64,000 nucleotides of DNA from CAYOHY01 sp964403885 (lineage in GTDB: Bacteria > Actinomycetota > Coriobacteriia > Anaerosomatales > PHET01), in assembly GCA_964403885.1 (NCBI GenBank), contig CAYOHY010000005.1, forward strand, positions 1 through 64,000, read 5' to 3'. Numbering within the stretch: position 1 is the stretch's first letter; the number at the start of each line of letters is the position of its first letter. The notes below the pieces were generated by a model that worked only from the letters and a program-made list of their open reading frames with translations, did no database searches and had not been told where the DNA came from. This document shows, in pieces, positions 8,564 through 18,300 of the stretch. Made by a program: the position numbers and the translations under genes.

Positions 8564-9814
8564 GTGAAGAGAGTATCCATCATCCTGGCCCTCACGGCCG
8601 TGATGCTGCTGGCCTTCGCCGGCTCCGCCTTCGCGAACTTCGGTCCGCACGGCGGCTACGCCCTCGACACCGATGCGTGCGCCGGTTGCCACCGCGCACA
8701 CACCTCGTTCTCTGAGGTGACGTGGGACAGCAACGGCACTCAGCGTAGCGCCCTTCTCGTGTCGTCGGCCAAGACGGCGACCGAGTTCTGCTACGCGTGC
8801 CACGGCAACGACGCCCCTGGTGCTTCCACCAACGTCGAGGCCGGTCTGTTCGATGCAGGCCCCTCCGGCGCCAACACTGTTCCGTTGGGCGGCGGTATCC
8901 TGTACGAGACCGAGTCCACCTTCAATGGTGGCCTCAACGGCGGTGCGTTCACCGGCGTGACGTCCATGCACGACATGGACAAGGGTGCGGTCACCGACCC
9001 GATGTGGGGCGCGGGCTCCTCGGCGCCGGCAGGCAAGAACCTGTCGTGCACGAGCTGCCACGACGTCCACGGTTCGTCCAACTACCGTCTCCTCAAGGAC
9101 ACGGTCGAGGGCGTGCCGGTCGGCGGCTACAACGCCAGCGACACCCCGACCCCGATCGTCGTCTCGTACGAGACGAACTATCCGGTCGGCGGCTGGCTGA
9201 AGCACACCCCGGGTGCTGCTCAGATGGCGGCTTACCGTCCCAACTACACCGAGCCCAAGTACAAGATCCTGCTCGGTGGCGGCGGCGCGGCCGGCCCCAA
9301 CCGTTCGATGTCCACGTGGTGCTCCACCTGCCACGCGGCGTACAACGACAAGACGAGCGCGTACGACTACGGTGCGTATGAGTCCAATGGCGCCATCAGC
9401 CGCGACGGCTTCGGCCAGCTCACGGTCACCGGTGCGACTCAGGCCGTTGGCTCGCGTGTCCGCCATCGTCACCCCGTCGACTCGACCGTGGTCTCCGCGA
9501 ACACGGTGTCGGCCGGCTTTGGCACGAACGCCATCGTCGACTCGCTGCTTCCGCTCCAGCGCACCACCTCTACCGAGGGCAATGCCGCGGACAGCGTCCA
9601 GGACTACCTCGGCTGCCTGACCTGCCACCGTGCACACGGTTCGTCCGCGGTCATGACCGGCTGGGCCAACGCCCGCCTTGTCAATCGCGCGACGATCCCC
9701 ACGTGGTCGGTCGAGCCCACGACGGCCCTCCCGGCTGGCGTGAACCCGAACGTGTCCTCGGCGATCCTGCGTGTGAACAACCGCGGCGTGTGCGAGCGTT
9801 GCCACAACAAGTAG
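8564..9814 (+). CDS. Secreted hexahaem c-type cytochrome
   Basis: This 416-residue exported cytochrome is likely the electron acceptor of the hydrogenase. The start is taken as GTG 8564, with GGGAGGTG at 8549-8556; it gives a clean signal peptide (residues 1-24, ending GSAFA). Six CxxCH haem sites are present: CAGCH, CYACH, CTSCH, CSTCH, CLTCH and CERCH. Several are followed by xxHG or RAH, as in the doubled-CxxCH family of multihaem proteins (CHRAH, CHDVHG, CHRAHG). Extra His residues between the motifs could be distal ligands. There is no membrane anchor. The gene ends at a strong terminator, so hydrogenase small, hydrogenase large and cytochrome form one operon. Confidence 0.92.
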   Translation: MKRVSIILALTAVMLLAFAGSAFANFGPHGGYALDTDACAGCHRAHTSFSEVTWDSNGTQRSALLVSSAKTATEFCYACHGNDAPGASTNVEAGLFDAGPSGANTVPLGGGILYETESTFNGGLNGGAFTGVTSMHDMDKGAVTDPMWGAGSSAPAGKNLSCTSCHDVHGSSNYRLLKDTVEGVPVGGYNASDTPTPIVVSYETNYPVGGWLKHTPGAAQMAAYRPNYTEPKYKILLGGGGAAGPNRSMSTWCSTCHAAYNDKTSAYDYGAYESNGAISRDGFGQLTVTGATQAVGSRVRHRHPVDSTVVSANTVSAGFGTNAIVDSLLPLQRTTSTEGNAADSVQDYLGCLTCHRAHGSSAVMTGWANARLVNRATIPTWSVEPTTALPAGVNPNVSSAILRVNNRGVCERCHNK

Positions 9815-9848
9815 CAACCACCGCTCACAAAGCACCTGCACTGTCGAA

Positions 9849-9885
9849 GGGCCTCGGACGCAAGTCCGGGGCCCTTCTGCTTTCT
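9849..9885 (+). terminator. Intrinsic terminator of hydrogenase operon
   Basis: GGGCCTCGGAC (9849-9859) pairs with GTCCGGGGCCC (9863-9873) around a GCA loop, followed by the T-rich run TTCTGCTTTCT. Confidence 0.8.
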
Positions 9886-9968
9886 GTGCACATCACAGCT
9901 GCGAACGGGGACCAGATGAGAGCAGACGGATAGCAAATCGTTCAGCCCAACCCGTTGGCGGCCCGACA

Positions 9969-10010
9969 GACCTGCACAAACGCCCCTCGCAGCCCTATAC
10001 TGTGCAGGTC
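9969..10010. promoter_or_regulatory. Promoter enclosed by a 10-bp inverted repeat
   Basis: GACCTGCACA (9969-9978) and TGTGCAGGTC (10001-10010) are perfect inverted repeats 22 bp apart. A -10-like TATACT lies at 9996-10001 between and overlapping them. The arms sit where the -35 and start site would be, which suggests an operator able to loop or cover the promoter of the next two genes. Confidence 0.5.
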
Positions 10011-10078
10011 AGGGGTTGTGCCCGCGCACGGGAATCCGGCCGATGTCCCAGTGCCCCGAGGTAAGGAAGTGCATACGC

Positions 10079-11473
10079 GTGGAATCTCGCGAAGTCGCCG
10101 CTGGCGACATCCGTTCGCTGGGCCTCGTCGACGACCCCTTTCGGGTCGTGGATGACGGCTCCGGTAACGCCCCGGGCGTGAAGCTGGCCATCAATGCGGC
10201 CGCACTGCGCCTGTTCTGTGCGATCGAGGCCTCCGCGGCTGATCCGTCGCACCGCCCGATCGTCATCGAGAAGAACCGTGACATCCCGGCGTACTACCCG
10301 GTTGCCGCGTTGGCGAGGGTCTTCTCCGGCCTCTCGGACGAGACTCCGGTCGCTGGCATCCTGCAGTCATACATCCCGCTCGACATGATGCGTGTGGGCC
10401 GAGTCCGCTCGCTGCTCAACGTGGTGTCGGGCCGTGTCGCCGGCACCGATCCCGCCGGCACCATCGGCATGTGGTCGCGTGAGGCGTTCGTCGAGCCTGA
10501 CGAGTCGCTCGAGGAGTGGGCGGCGATCCGCGACACCATCACCGTCGCCGACATCCTCGACGAGATCGATCAGGACCCGCGCGCGTTTTGCGAGCGCATC
10601 TTTGGCGAGGTGGTCGAGTCCCGCTCCGGCGCCGAGAACATCGAACAGCTCATGCGCGTGTCCACGTCGCGTCAGGACCGCCTCGAGACCGACCCCGAAG
10701 AGGGTGTGGAGCTCGCCATCGCCGAGGATCCGGAGAGCGGGGATCTGCTCGACGACGCGTTCATCGTGCCGCTGGGTGAGCTCGACGCCGAGGCGCTGCC
10801 CGAGCCTGATCCGGCTACCGCTGTCGACGGGCTGATCGCCGACTACATCATCGCCTTCACCAAAGAGCATCTCTCGCCGGTGGTCGCTCGCGGCATCGCA
10901 GCGTTTCGCGCCCAGGGCGTCAACTCGATGGCCGAGGAGCTCAAGATCACCAAGGCCCCCAGCAAGACGGTGCACGCTCTCTACCGATTCGCCCGTCCGC
11001 GGTTCCGCTCCGGCGCCGTGATCTACGACCGCCTCGAGATGTGGGAGAACGTGCCCACTGAGCTGCGGACCAAGATCGTGGGCACGATGACCGAGCTTCG
11101 CTGGGCACTGAAGGACGACGCATCGCTCGTGTTGATGCTCGTTCCCGGCACCTGCCCTGAGATCGAAGAGGGCTTCGCCTCGGCGATCCATGTGTCCTGG
11201 AGCTTCAAAGACGTCGAGCCCGTCTCCCAGCCTGACTCACCCTTCGATCGTGCAATCGCCGCCGAGTGGCTCGCTTCCGCCTCGCTTTCGACCGAGGCGC
11301 CTGCGTGGGGCGATGCACTCTTCGATGCCATTCCCGAGGGTACGACGCTTGCGAGTGCAGCGACCGCCCTCTCGCGTGCGATCGAGCACGCCGTGGATGC
11401 TGGCTTGGCCGTACCTGATCCGGCCGTCGTGGTGGCCGCGCTTGATGCGGAGAAGGAGGCTGCCCCCGCCTGA
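10079..11473 (+). CDS. Unrecognised 464-residue protein, AAA-like C-terminal features
   Basis: I do not recognise this family. GTG 10079 is preferred as the start because GGTAAGGA lies at 10060-10067; upstream starts at 10016 and 10043 would overlap the promoter. The protein is soluble and acidic with no signal peptide. A stretch around residues 330-400 (ENVPTELRTKIVGTM, then SLVLMLVPGTCPEIEEGFA) looks like the Walker-B to sensor-1 part of AAA+ proteins. No P-loop GxxGxGK is present anywhere, so ATP binding is doubtful. A helix-turn-helix-like patch (GVNSMAEELKITKAPSKTV) lies near 280-300. Its stop overlaps the cytochrome start (TGATG at 11471-11475), so the two genes work together. Confidence 0.75.
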   Translation: MESREVAAGDIRSLGLVDDPFRVVDDGSGNAPGVKLAINAAALRLFCAIEASAADPSHRPIVIEKNRDIPAYYPVAALARVFSGLSDETPVAGILQSYIPLDMMRVGRVRSLLNVVSGRVAGTDPAGTIGMWSREAFVEPDESLEEWAAIRDTITVADILDEIDQDPRAFCERIFGEVVESRSGAENIEQLMRVSTSRQDRLETDPEEGVELAIAEDPESGDLLDDAFIVPLGELDAEALPEPDPATAVDGLIADYIIAFTKEHLSPVVARGIAAFRAQGVNSMAEELKITKAPSKTVHALYRFARPRFRSGAVIYDRLEMWENVPTELRTKIVGTMTELRWALKDDASLVLMLVPGTCPEIEEGFASAIHVSWSFKDVEPVSQPDSPFDRAIAAEWLASASLSTEAPAWGDALFDAIPEGTTLASAATALSRAIEHAVDAGLAVPDPAVVVAALDAEKEAAPA

Positions 11474-14460
11474 TGCGTTCACGCCTCTCCAGCGCCTGGG
11501 TGTGTGCGGCGGCCCTTGTGGCCGTGGCCTTCTTCAGTGCTGTCTGGGTGGGGCCCGCATGGGCAGGGCCGGCGACTCCTGCTGCCGGGTTGGCGCCTCA
11601 CGTTCCGATCACCTACGACACCGACGTGTGTGCCATGTGCCATCGGACTCACTCGGCCCCCGGTGATGCGACGTGGCGCGACTCGCTGAACCAGACGCGC
11701 ACGGCGCTTGCGGCGGGAAGCCCGGGTAGTGGCGATGCGGGACTGTGTTACACGTGCCACGGCGTCGAGACTCTCGGCTCGGGCACCGATATCCAGAGCT
11801 CCTTCGACGCCACCTCCGGCCACTCGCTCGAACCCAGCCCGTCGGCGTTTGGCGTATCGCCCAAGAACTGCAGCACCTGCCACGACTCACACGGCGCGGC
11901 GCGTGTCAGCACCGGCGTGCCGTACCCTGCGCTCCTGCGCGCGCGCACCGCTTCCGGTGCGCTCGTGTACTCGGGCGATGTGGTGTGCACGGGGTGTCAC
12001 GGCGTCAGGGCGGCGAGCAGCTTCCCCGGCCAAAGCGTCTGGGCCGCGTCGCCGCACTCGCGTATCGCCACTCCGGCCAGCGGGACGCGCATCGTGTGCA
12101 GCGCCTGTCACGACCCGCACGGCTCTCCCATCGCGCCGTCAATCCGCACGGCGTTGGCGACCCCGTCGGCACCCGGCACGTACACCGTCGCCGCTAACGA
12201 CCGTCGCCTGTGCTTCGGCTGCCACTCGGCGAAGCTTGGTGTCTGGAACGGCTCCGCTTCCTATCCCGGCTCCTCGCACGCCTCGTCGACCGCGACCGTG
12301 ACGATCTCGGGCGAGTGGGTCACCGGCACCGTCGTGCCGTTCCGGGCTGTGGGCGAGTGCCAGGTCTGCCACGCCTCGATGGGCAAGGGCGATGCGTCGG
12401 GAACGATCATCCCCACGCTTCTCAACGCCACGGGCCGCATCCTGTGCGACACCTGCCATCGCACCGGCGGACCGGCCGTGTCGAACCTCGCGTCGCTCGC
12501 GTACTCGCCAACCACGCCGGGCAACGAGATCGTCGCCGCGTGGGGTGCCGTGACGTCCGATCGCTACGGTCGAGCCCAGGTGTTCGCCCGTGAGGCCACG
12601 TCGACCACCACTCCGGTGGGACCGCGTGACCTGTACCCCGTCACCAAGGTGGGGGACATGGCCGTGGGCGACATCGATGGCAACGGTGCCGCCGAGGCGA
12701 TCGTCTCGGATCTGTCTGCGGCACGCGTGGCCATCCTCACGCAAAGCGATCTGCGCTCCGTCGTGGCCACGCTGGTCACGCTCCCCGGAGCCGCGCCGGC
12801 CGAGAAGCTCACCGTTGGCGACGTGTTCGTCGACGGCTCCGGGCTGCCTGAGCTCGTGAGCGTGACCTCGACCGGAACGGTGCGGGTGTCGCGCTACGTC
12901 GCAGGATCGCTCGTCTCGGTTGACTCGGTTGTCGTGACCGGCACGCCCATCGCGGTGGCCAGCGGCAACGTGACAGGGACCGCGGGGGCAGACATCGTCG
13001 TCACCACGGCGGCGAACACGATGTTCATCATCACGGATTCGGCCGGCACGCTCGTGTCGCACGGTCCGTATGCGACACGAACCAACCCGGTGTCGGTCTC
13101 TGTGGGCAACGCCGATACGGACACGTCCACCGCCGAGATCGCCGTCGGCAACGCGGGCGAGGTCAACAACATCGTCTCTCTGTATCGCGGGACCGGCGTG
13201 CGCTACGACGATGGCGGAGGGCCCCTGCCGGCCGGCGCAAGCGTCAACGCCGTGCTCATGGCCGACGTCCTTCCCGGGGTTACTCCGGGCGGCACGTCCG
13301 GCGCCGAGATCGCCGTCGCGTACGCCAACGCAAGCAACCGCACGGGCCTGCTGGTCGTTCCGCAGCCGCTGTCCACCAGCACCACCCAGCTCTACCCGGC
13401 TGCTGACCGCTCCAACGCGCGCGCGTTGGGCTTTGGTGACACCGATGGCGACGGCGACAAGGACATCGTGGTCGCGCTCTCGGGTGCGTTCACCCGGGAC
13501 GCGAGTGCGACGCCGCCGTCGATCGCCATCTACACCCCGGTGTCGCCCGGCGGTGCGACGCTCAGCTTGCAGCACACCGCGTGGGGCGCCGGCGCCGAGA
13601 TGGTGTCGTCACGTGCGGCGATCGCCGTGGCCGATATGGGCGCTGTGGTGCCGTCTCGCCACCCGGCAGGCGTGGTCGCGGGTGCCCACACTCCCACGGA
13701 GACGCCGCCCTACACTCGGCATGTGGAGTGCGTGGACTGTCACAACGTTCACGAGGCCAAGAACGACTCGGCCGACACCACGCTGATGGCAGGCGAGGAG
13801 CTGGGCGCGTGGGGCGTCTCGCGGGCGGCACTCTCGTCGACCACGCCGGTCCGCGCTCGCGCCACCGCCGAGTACGAGGTGTGCTACGCGTGCCATTCGT
13901 CGGCCGATCCCTCGGCGAACCGCAACGTCGCCTCTGAGGTCGTCACGTCGGGCATGTCGTATCACCCCATCGAGGGCCGCTCTCCCAACACGAGCGCTAC
14001 CGGATCGACCCTGACCACCGCCGTGGTGGCGGGGGACCGCATCCGCTGTACGTCATGTCACGGCAACGCCGGGACCGGCGCTGCCGGTCCGCACCGTTCC
14101 CCCGCGTGGCCGCTGTTGTACAAGCGGTTCTCCGGGACGGTGGCGGTCGACTCGCAGATGGTGTGCTACGGCTGTCATGCTCCCGGCGTGTATCTGACCG
14201 GGGCCAACGACGGTGTGGGTGGAACGCGCAGCGGCTTCTACAACACCGCTGCAGGCGTGGGTAAGCCCGAGCAGCGCAAGCTTCACTCGTATCACGCCAC
14301 CGCTGGCGTGGCATGTGCTGCATGTCACCTCAGTCACGGCGCACCCACCCGCCGAGCGATGCTGCGCGGCGATGCGTTCACGTGGACCGAGCTGGCAGGC
14401 GGAGGACAGTGTGACGTGGCGTGCCATACGCCATCGACCACACATTCATACACTCGATAG
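11473..14460 (+). CDS. 14-haem cytochrome split by an FG-GAP beta-propeller
   Basis: This 995-residue exported protein has a signal peptide (residues 1-31). Eight CxxCH sites lie in residues about 50-328 (CAMCH, CYTCH, CSTCH, CTGCH, CSACH, CFGCH, CQVCH, CDTCH). A haem-free block (about 350-730) has FG-GAP/integrin-like repeats with calcium-type motifs DIDGNGAAE and DTDGDGDKD. Five more CxxCH sites follow from about residue 752 (CVDCH, CYACH, CTSCH, CYGCH, CAACH), then a final CDVACH with an extra residue. The haem modules could form two ends of a conduit held by a propeller that binds a partner, surface or polysaccharide. There is no membrane anchor or sorting motif. It is coupled to the upstream gene by overlap. 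Confidence 0.88.
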   Translation: MRSRLSSAWVCAAALVAVAFFSAVWVGPAWAGPATPAAGLAPHVPITYDTDVCAMCHRTHSAPGDATWRDSLNQTRTALAAGSPGSGDAGLCYTCHGVETLGSGTDIQSSFDATSGHSLEPSPSAFGVSPKNCSTCHDSHGAARVSTGVPYPALLRARTASGALVYSGDVVCTGCHGVRAASSFPGQSVWAASPHSRIATPASGTRIVCSACHDPHGSPIAPSIRTALATPSAPGTYTVAANDRRLCFGCHSAKLGVWNGSASYPGSSHASSTATVTISGEWVTGTVVPFRAVGECQVCHASMGKGDASGTIIPTLLNATGRILCDTCHRTGGPAVSNLASLAYSPTTPGNEIVAAWGAVTSDRYGRAQVFAREATSTTTPVGPRDLYPVTKVGDMAVGDIDGNGAAEAIVSDLSAARVAILTQSDLRSVVATLVTLPGAAPAEKLTVGDVFVDGSGLPELVSVTSTGTVRVSRYVAGSLVSVDSVVVTGTPIAVASGNVTGTAGADIVVTTAANTMFIITDSAGTLVSHGPYATRTNPVSVSVGNADTDTSTAEIAVGNAGEVNNIVSLYRGTGVRYDDGGGPLPAGASVNAVLMADVLPGVTPGGTSGAEIAVAYANASNRTGLLVVPQPLSTSTTQLYPAADRSNARALGFGDTDGDGDKDIVVALSGAFTRDASATPPSIAIYTPVSPGGATLSLQHTAWGAGAEMVSSRAAIAVADMGAVVPSRHPAGVVAGAHTPTETPPYTRHVECVDCHNVHEAKNDSADTTLMAGEELGAWGVSRAALSSTTPVRARATAEYEVCYACHSSADPSANRNVASEVVTSGMSYHPIEGRSPNTSATGSTLTTAVVAGDRIRCTSCHGNAGTGAAGPHRSPAWPLLYKRFSGTVAVDSQMVCYGCHAPGVYLTGANDGVGGTRSGFYNTAAGVGKPEQRKLHSYHATAGVACAACHLSHGAPTRRAMLRGDAFTWTELAGGGQCDVACHTPSTTHSYTR

Positions 14461-14525
14461 ATACAGTGAGGCCCCGCCCGCGGAACCGGACATTCCGGGG
14501 GTCCTCATGAGGAGATGATGGTGCA

Positions 14526-15317
14526 GTGGGTAAGGAAGGCACGCGTTTCACTCGCAACCGCTTGGTGTGGGGTGCCGTAGCGGCGCTCGCCTTGGCGGGA
14601 GTGATCTTCGCCGCATCCGCACTGTCGAGCCCCTCGAAGTCTGAGCCCCCCGCGCCATCCAAGCTCTCCGCGCCCATCAGGGCCGAGCAGCTCGCGCGCT
14701 CGGCGCAGCAGGCGCTCTCCGAGAACCAGACGGCCACGGCGCTCGCCGCGGCGAACCAGGCACTCAAGCTCGATCCGCAGAACGCGACCGCACAACAGGT
14801 CGTTAACTCGGCCACGACGCCGGAGCCCAGCGAGCCCGCACCGTCGAAGCCTGCCACCTCCACCACCACCAACACCGCCGCCGACGCCAAGTACCTCAAG
14901 CCGGTCAGCGACCTGGGTTCCTTGCTGCCCGCCTCGATCAGCGGATGGACGGCCGGGCAGATGGTCAAGGTCAAGCCTGACGCGCTCGTGACGTTCGAGC
15001 CCAAGTCATCTACGGCCGCGGCCGGCAAGATCGTGCGCGTGATCTTCAACGTGCACGACCAGGGCAGCGCGTCCAAGGCGTCACAGTTCGTGACGCGCGT
15101 CGACAAGCGCGCGTACACCAAGAATCAGAGCACCGTGGATGTGGGTGCGGTCAAGGGAGCGTTCTTTGGCACCGACGGGCGCGGGGTCGCGGTCGTCGCA
15201 TTCGCCAGAGGCCGCTACGCCTTCGAGCTGATCGTGGCGGTGAAGCCGGGCACCGCACCCGGCACCCTCAAGCAGCTCGCCACACAGGTCGCGGGCTCGT
15301 TCCCGGCAACGAAATAG
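14526..15317 (+). CDS. Membrane-anchored TPR-like protein with FGTDGR domain
   Basis: This 263-residue protein starts at GTG 14526 with GGAG 11 bases before. One N-terminal membrane helix (about 17-36) precedes a short TPR-like pair (ARSAQQALSENQTATALAAA). A Pro/Ser/Thr linker and a C-terminal domain with AFFGTDGRGVAVVAFA and PGTLKQLATQVA follow. Domain order and the FGTDGR motif match the lipoprotein at 1162-2013. That one is lipid-anchored and this one has a helix anchor. It lies between the 14-haem cytochrome and the Ig-repeat exoprotein (15329), 11 bp before the latter, so it is probably part of the same surface assembly. The function is unknown. Confidence 0.8.
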   Translation: MGKEGTRFTRNRLVWGAVAALALAGVIFAASALSSPSKSEPPAPSKLSAPIRAEQLARSAQQALSENQTATALAAANQALKLDPQNATAQQVVNSATTPEPSEPAPSKPATSTTTNTAADAKYLKPVSDLGSLLPASISGWTAGQMVKVKPDALVTFEPKSSTAAAGKIVRVIFNVHDQGSASKASQFVTRVDKRAYTKNQSTVDVGAVKGAFFGTDGRGVAVVAFARGRYAFELIVAVKPGTAPGTLKQLATQVAGSFPATK

Positions 15318-15328
15318 GTGACAGGGCG

Positions 15329-18300
15329 ATGATGTGCTCGCGCAAAGCTCTCCGACGACTGGTCCAGCTCTCTGTCGCGTGGCTGTTGGTGGTGCCCTCT
15401 GTGGCCCTCGCGTCTCCCTACACCCAGCCCGTCGAGATCTTCAGGGAGACGTTCGAGACGACGTCGACCGCGTACACGGTGTCGGCCATCCAGTCGTCCT
15501 CGCCGGCCAACTGGGAACGCATCACCAAGCGGTTCAAGAACGGTACCCGCGGACTGTGGTGCGCGGGTACGCTCGCTTCGGCGGTCACGGCGATGAAGTA
15601 CCCGGCCAAGACCAGCACGTGGGCGCAGTTCGACCTCCCTCAGTTTGCAGACTACTACCAGCCGAGGGTCGACTTCGCCTACACGATGCCCACGTTGGGG
15701 GCGAACGACGCAGAGTCGTTCGTGGTGGCGTGGAGGCAGTCGTCGTCCGGCACAAACAATATGTTCAACCGGACGCCGTGGCCCAAGACCGGCGCCAGTG
15801 CGTGGGTCACCGGCACGGCCGATCTGACCACCGGCACGCAGTCGCTGTCGCGCTCCTCGGGCAGAATCGCCTTCAAGTTCATCGACATCGACGACACCAA
15901 CCTCAGCCCTCAGCAGGGCGAGGGTACGACCATCGACGACGTCATCTTCTCCGGCTGGAAGTACGGTTCCCCGCGCAATCTTGCGTCTTCGGTGGGTACC
16001 TCGGCGATCAGACTGGACTGGACGCGTCCGTGGCGTTCGACGGCACAGACCTCCACGGAGGAGCGCCCGATCACCTACCGTGTGTGGCGCGCGCCCGGGG
16101 GCACCACCACGTGGACCGAGCTCACGGATCCCAATCGCCTGACCGCTGATCCGGCGAGCATGACCCTCAGTACGCCGATCATCGGCGAGGGTGTCTCGTA
16201 CCGCTACTCGGTGCAGGCATGGGACACGGGTGACGGGCAGGGCCTGGGCCAGGCCTCGTTGACCACCGCCACGGTTCCTGCCGTCCCGCCGGGTGTCACG
16301 CTGATCTCGCCTGCGCAGAACTTCATGCTCTCGACCGCGCCCATCCTCATCAGCGGAGGCGCGTCGGACACCGGTACCGGCGTCAACAACGTGCAGGTGC
16401 GCGTCCGCCGAGCGGACGGCAAGTGCCTCACCACTTTGGGCACCTGGTCGACCTCGGATGTGTGGTTGCCCACCACGTCGAGCGACGGATACGCCACGTG
16501 GTCTCGCACCTGGACGCCGGATGCGGAGACGCTTGCACTGGGTCAGATAGTGACCATCACCGCCAAGTCGTTCGACGGCGCCGGGATGTCGGCCACCACG
16601 GGCGGCGTCGCCTCGACGGTGCCCATGAGCGCGTCGGTGTCGCTTGCGGGCGGCGCCCCCTTCACCACGCAGCGCGTCGTGAGCGCGGCGATCTCGGCCG
16701 CCGGAGCCACCCCCACCAAGATGCGTTGGAGCGTCGATGGTGCGGCACCAAGCGGGTGGGTCAGCTACGCGACCTCGCAATCGGTCGATCTTGGCGCCGG
16801 CGATGGCACCAAGACCGTCACGTTCGAGCTGTCCGCCGACGGCGGCACCAGTGTCGCCGCCGTGGCTTCTGACTCCATCGTCGTTCACACGAGCGTGCCG
16901 CAGGTCGTGCTCGTGACCCCGGCCGACGGCTTCGCCCTGACGTCGGGCGCGGTCGCGATCGACGCGAGCGCCACCGACGCCGGAGGGTCGATCCAGTCGG
17001 TCCAGGTGCGCGTGCGACGCAGCAGCGGTACCTCGTGGGACGGCTCGAGCTGGGTGGCGGCCGACACGTGGCTTCCCGCTAGCTTCAACGCCGCCACCTC
17101 CACCTGGAACTGCGCGTGGACGCCTGACGCGACGGTGATCGCCGCAGGCGAGATCGTCTCGGTGGTCGCGCGTGCCGTCGATGGAGCCGGCCTGGTGGGT
17201 ACCAGCCCTGCTGCATCCTCGGCCACGCCGCTCGCAGCGTCGTTGTCGCTCGACGGTGGCGCCGCGGTGAGCACCGACCTCGACGTGCTCGCCTCGATCG
17301 TCGCGACGGGCTCGCCCACGTCGATGCGGTGGCGCGTGAACGGCGGCTCCTATGGCGCCCCTCAGCCGTTCGCATCGAGTGTCTCGGTGGCCCTGCCTGC
17401 GGGCGACGGCACCAAGACCGTTGAGTTCGAGCTCACCGGACCCGGTGGTGTGGTGACCGCGTCCGACACGATCATGGTCCACACGAGCGTCCCCGCTGTG
17501 TCGGTGTCGACGCCTCCGGGCGGCTTTGCGCTCAAGTCGGGCACCACGCACATCACCGGCACCGCGACCGATGCCGGCGGCTCGATCTCGGCTGTGGACG
17601 TGCTCATCAGGCGCGCCGACGGCCTGTGCTGGAACGGCAGCGGGTGGGTTGTGACTGAGACGTGGCTGGCGGCCTCGACCGCCAACGGCTACGCGGCGTG
17701 GTCCTACGACTGGACGCCGGCAGCTGGCGATATCGCCGCCGGCAAGATCGTCACGGTCAGCGCGCGTGCGTTCGACGCATACGGCCTCTCAAGCACGACG
17801 ACCGGTGTCTCCTCGGCGGTGCCGGTCTCGGCCTCGATCGCACTTGCGGGCGGCGCGCCCTTCTCGGGTTCTGCGACGATCCCTGTGGCGATCTCGGCGG
17901 TGGGGGCCACGCACATGCGGCACAGTGCCGATGGCGGCCCCATGTCGTCGTGGGTGGCCTTCAGCAGCGCCTCGACCGTCACCGTGACTCCGGCCGATGG
18001 CGTCAAGACCGTGACCTTCGAGTTCTCCTCGGATGGCGGCACGACCGTTGCGGCTACCGCCTCCGATGACATCGTGGTCGACGGGTCCATCCCGGTGGTC
18101 GCGATCACGGCGCCGCAAGCGCAGTTCCTCACCACGGCGACGCCCGTGATCCAGGGAACGGCCACCGATACCGTCTCCGGCGTGAGCGGCGTGAAGGTGC
18201 GGATCAGCAGCAATGGCGAGTACTTCAACGGCATCGCGTGGCAGCCTGAGGCGTTCGACCTCACAGCCACCTCTGACGACGGCTTTGCCACGTGGCGTGT

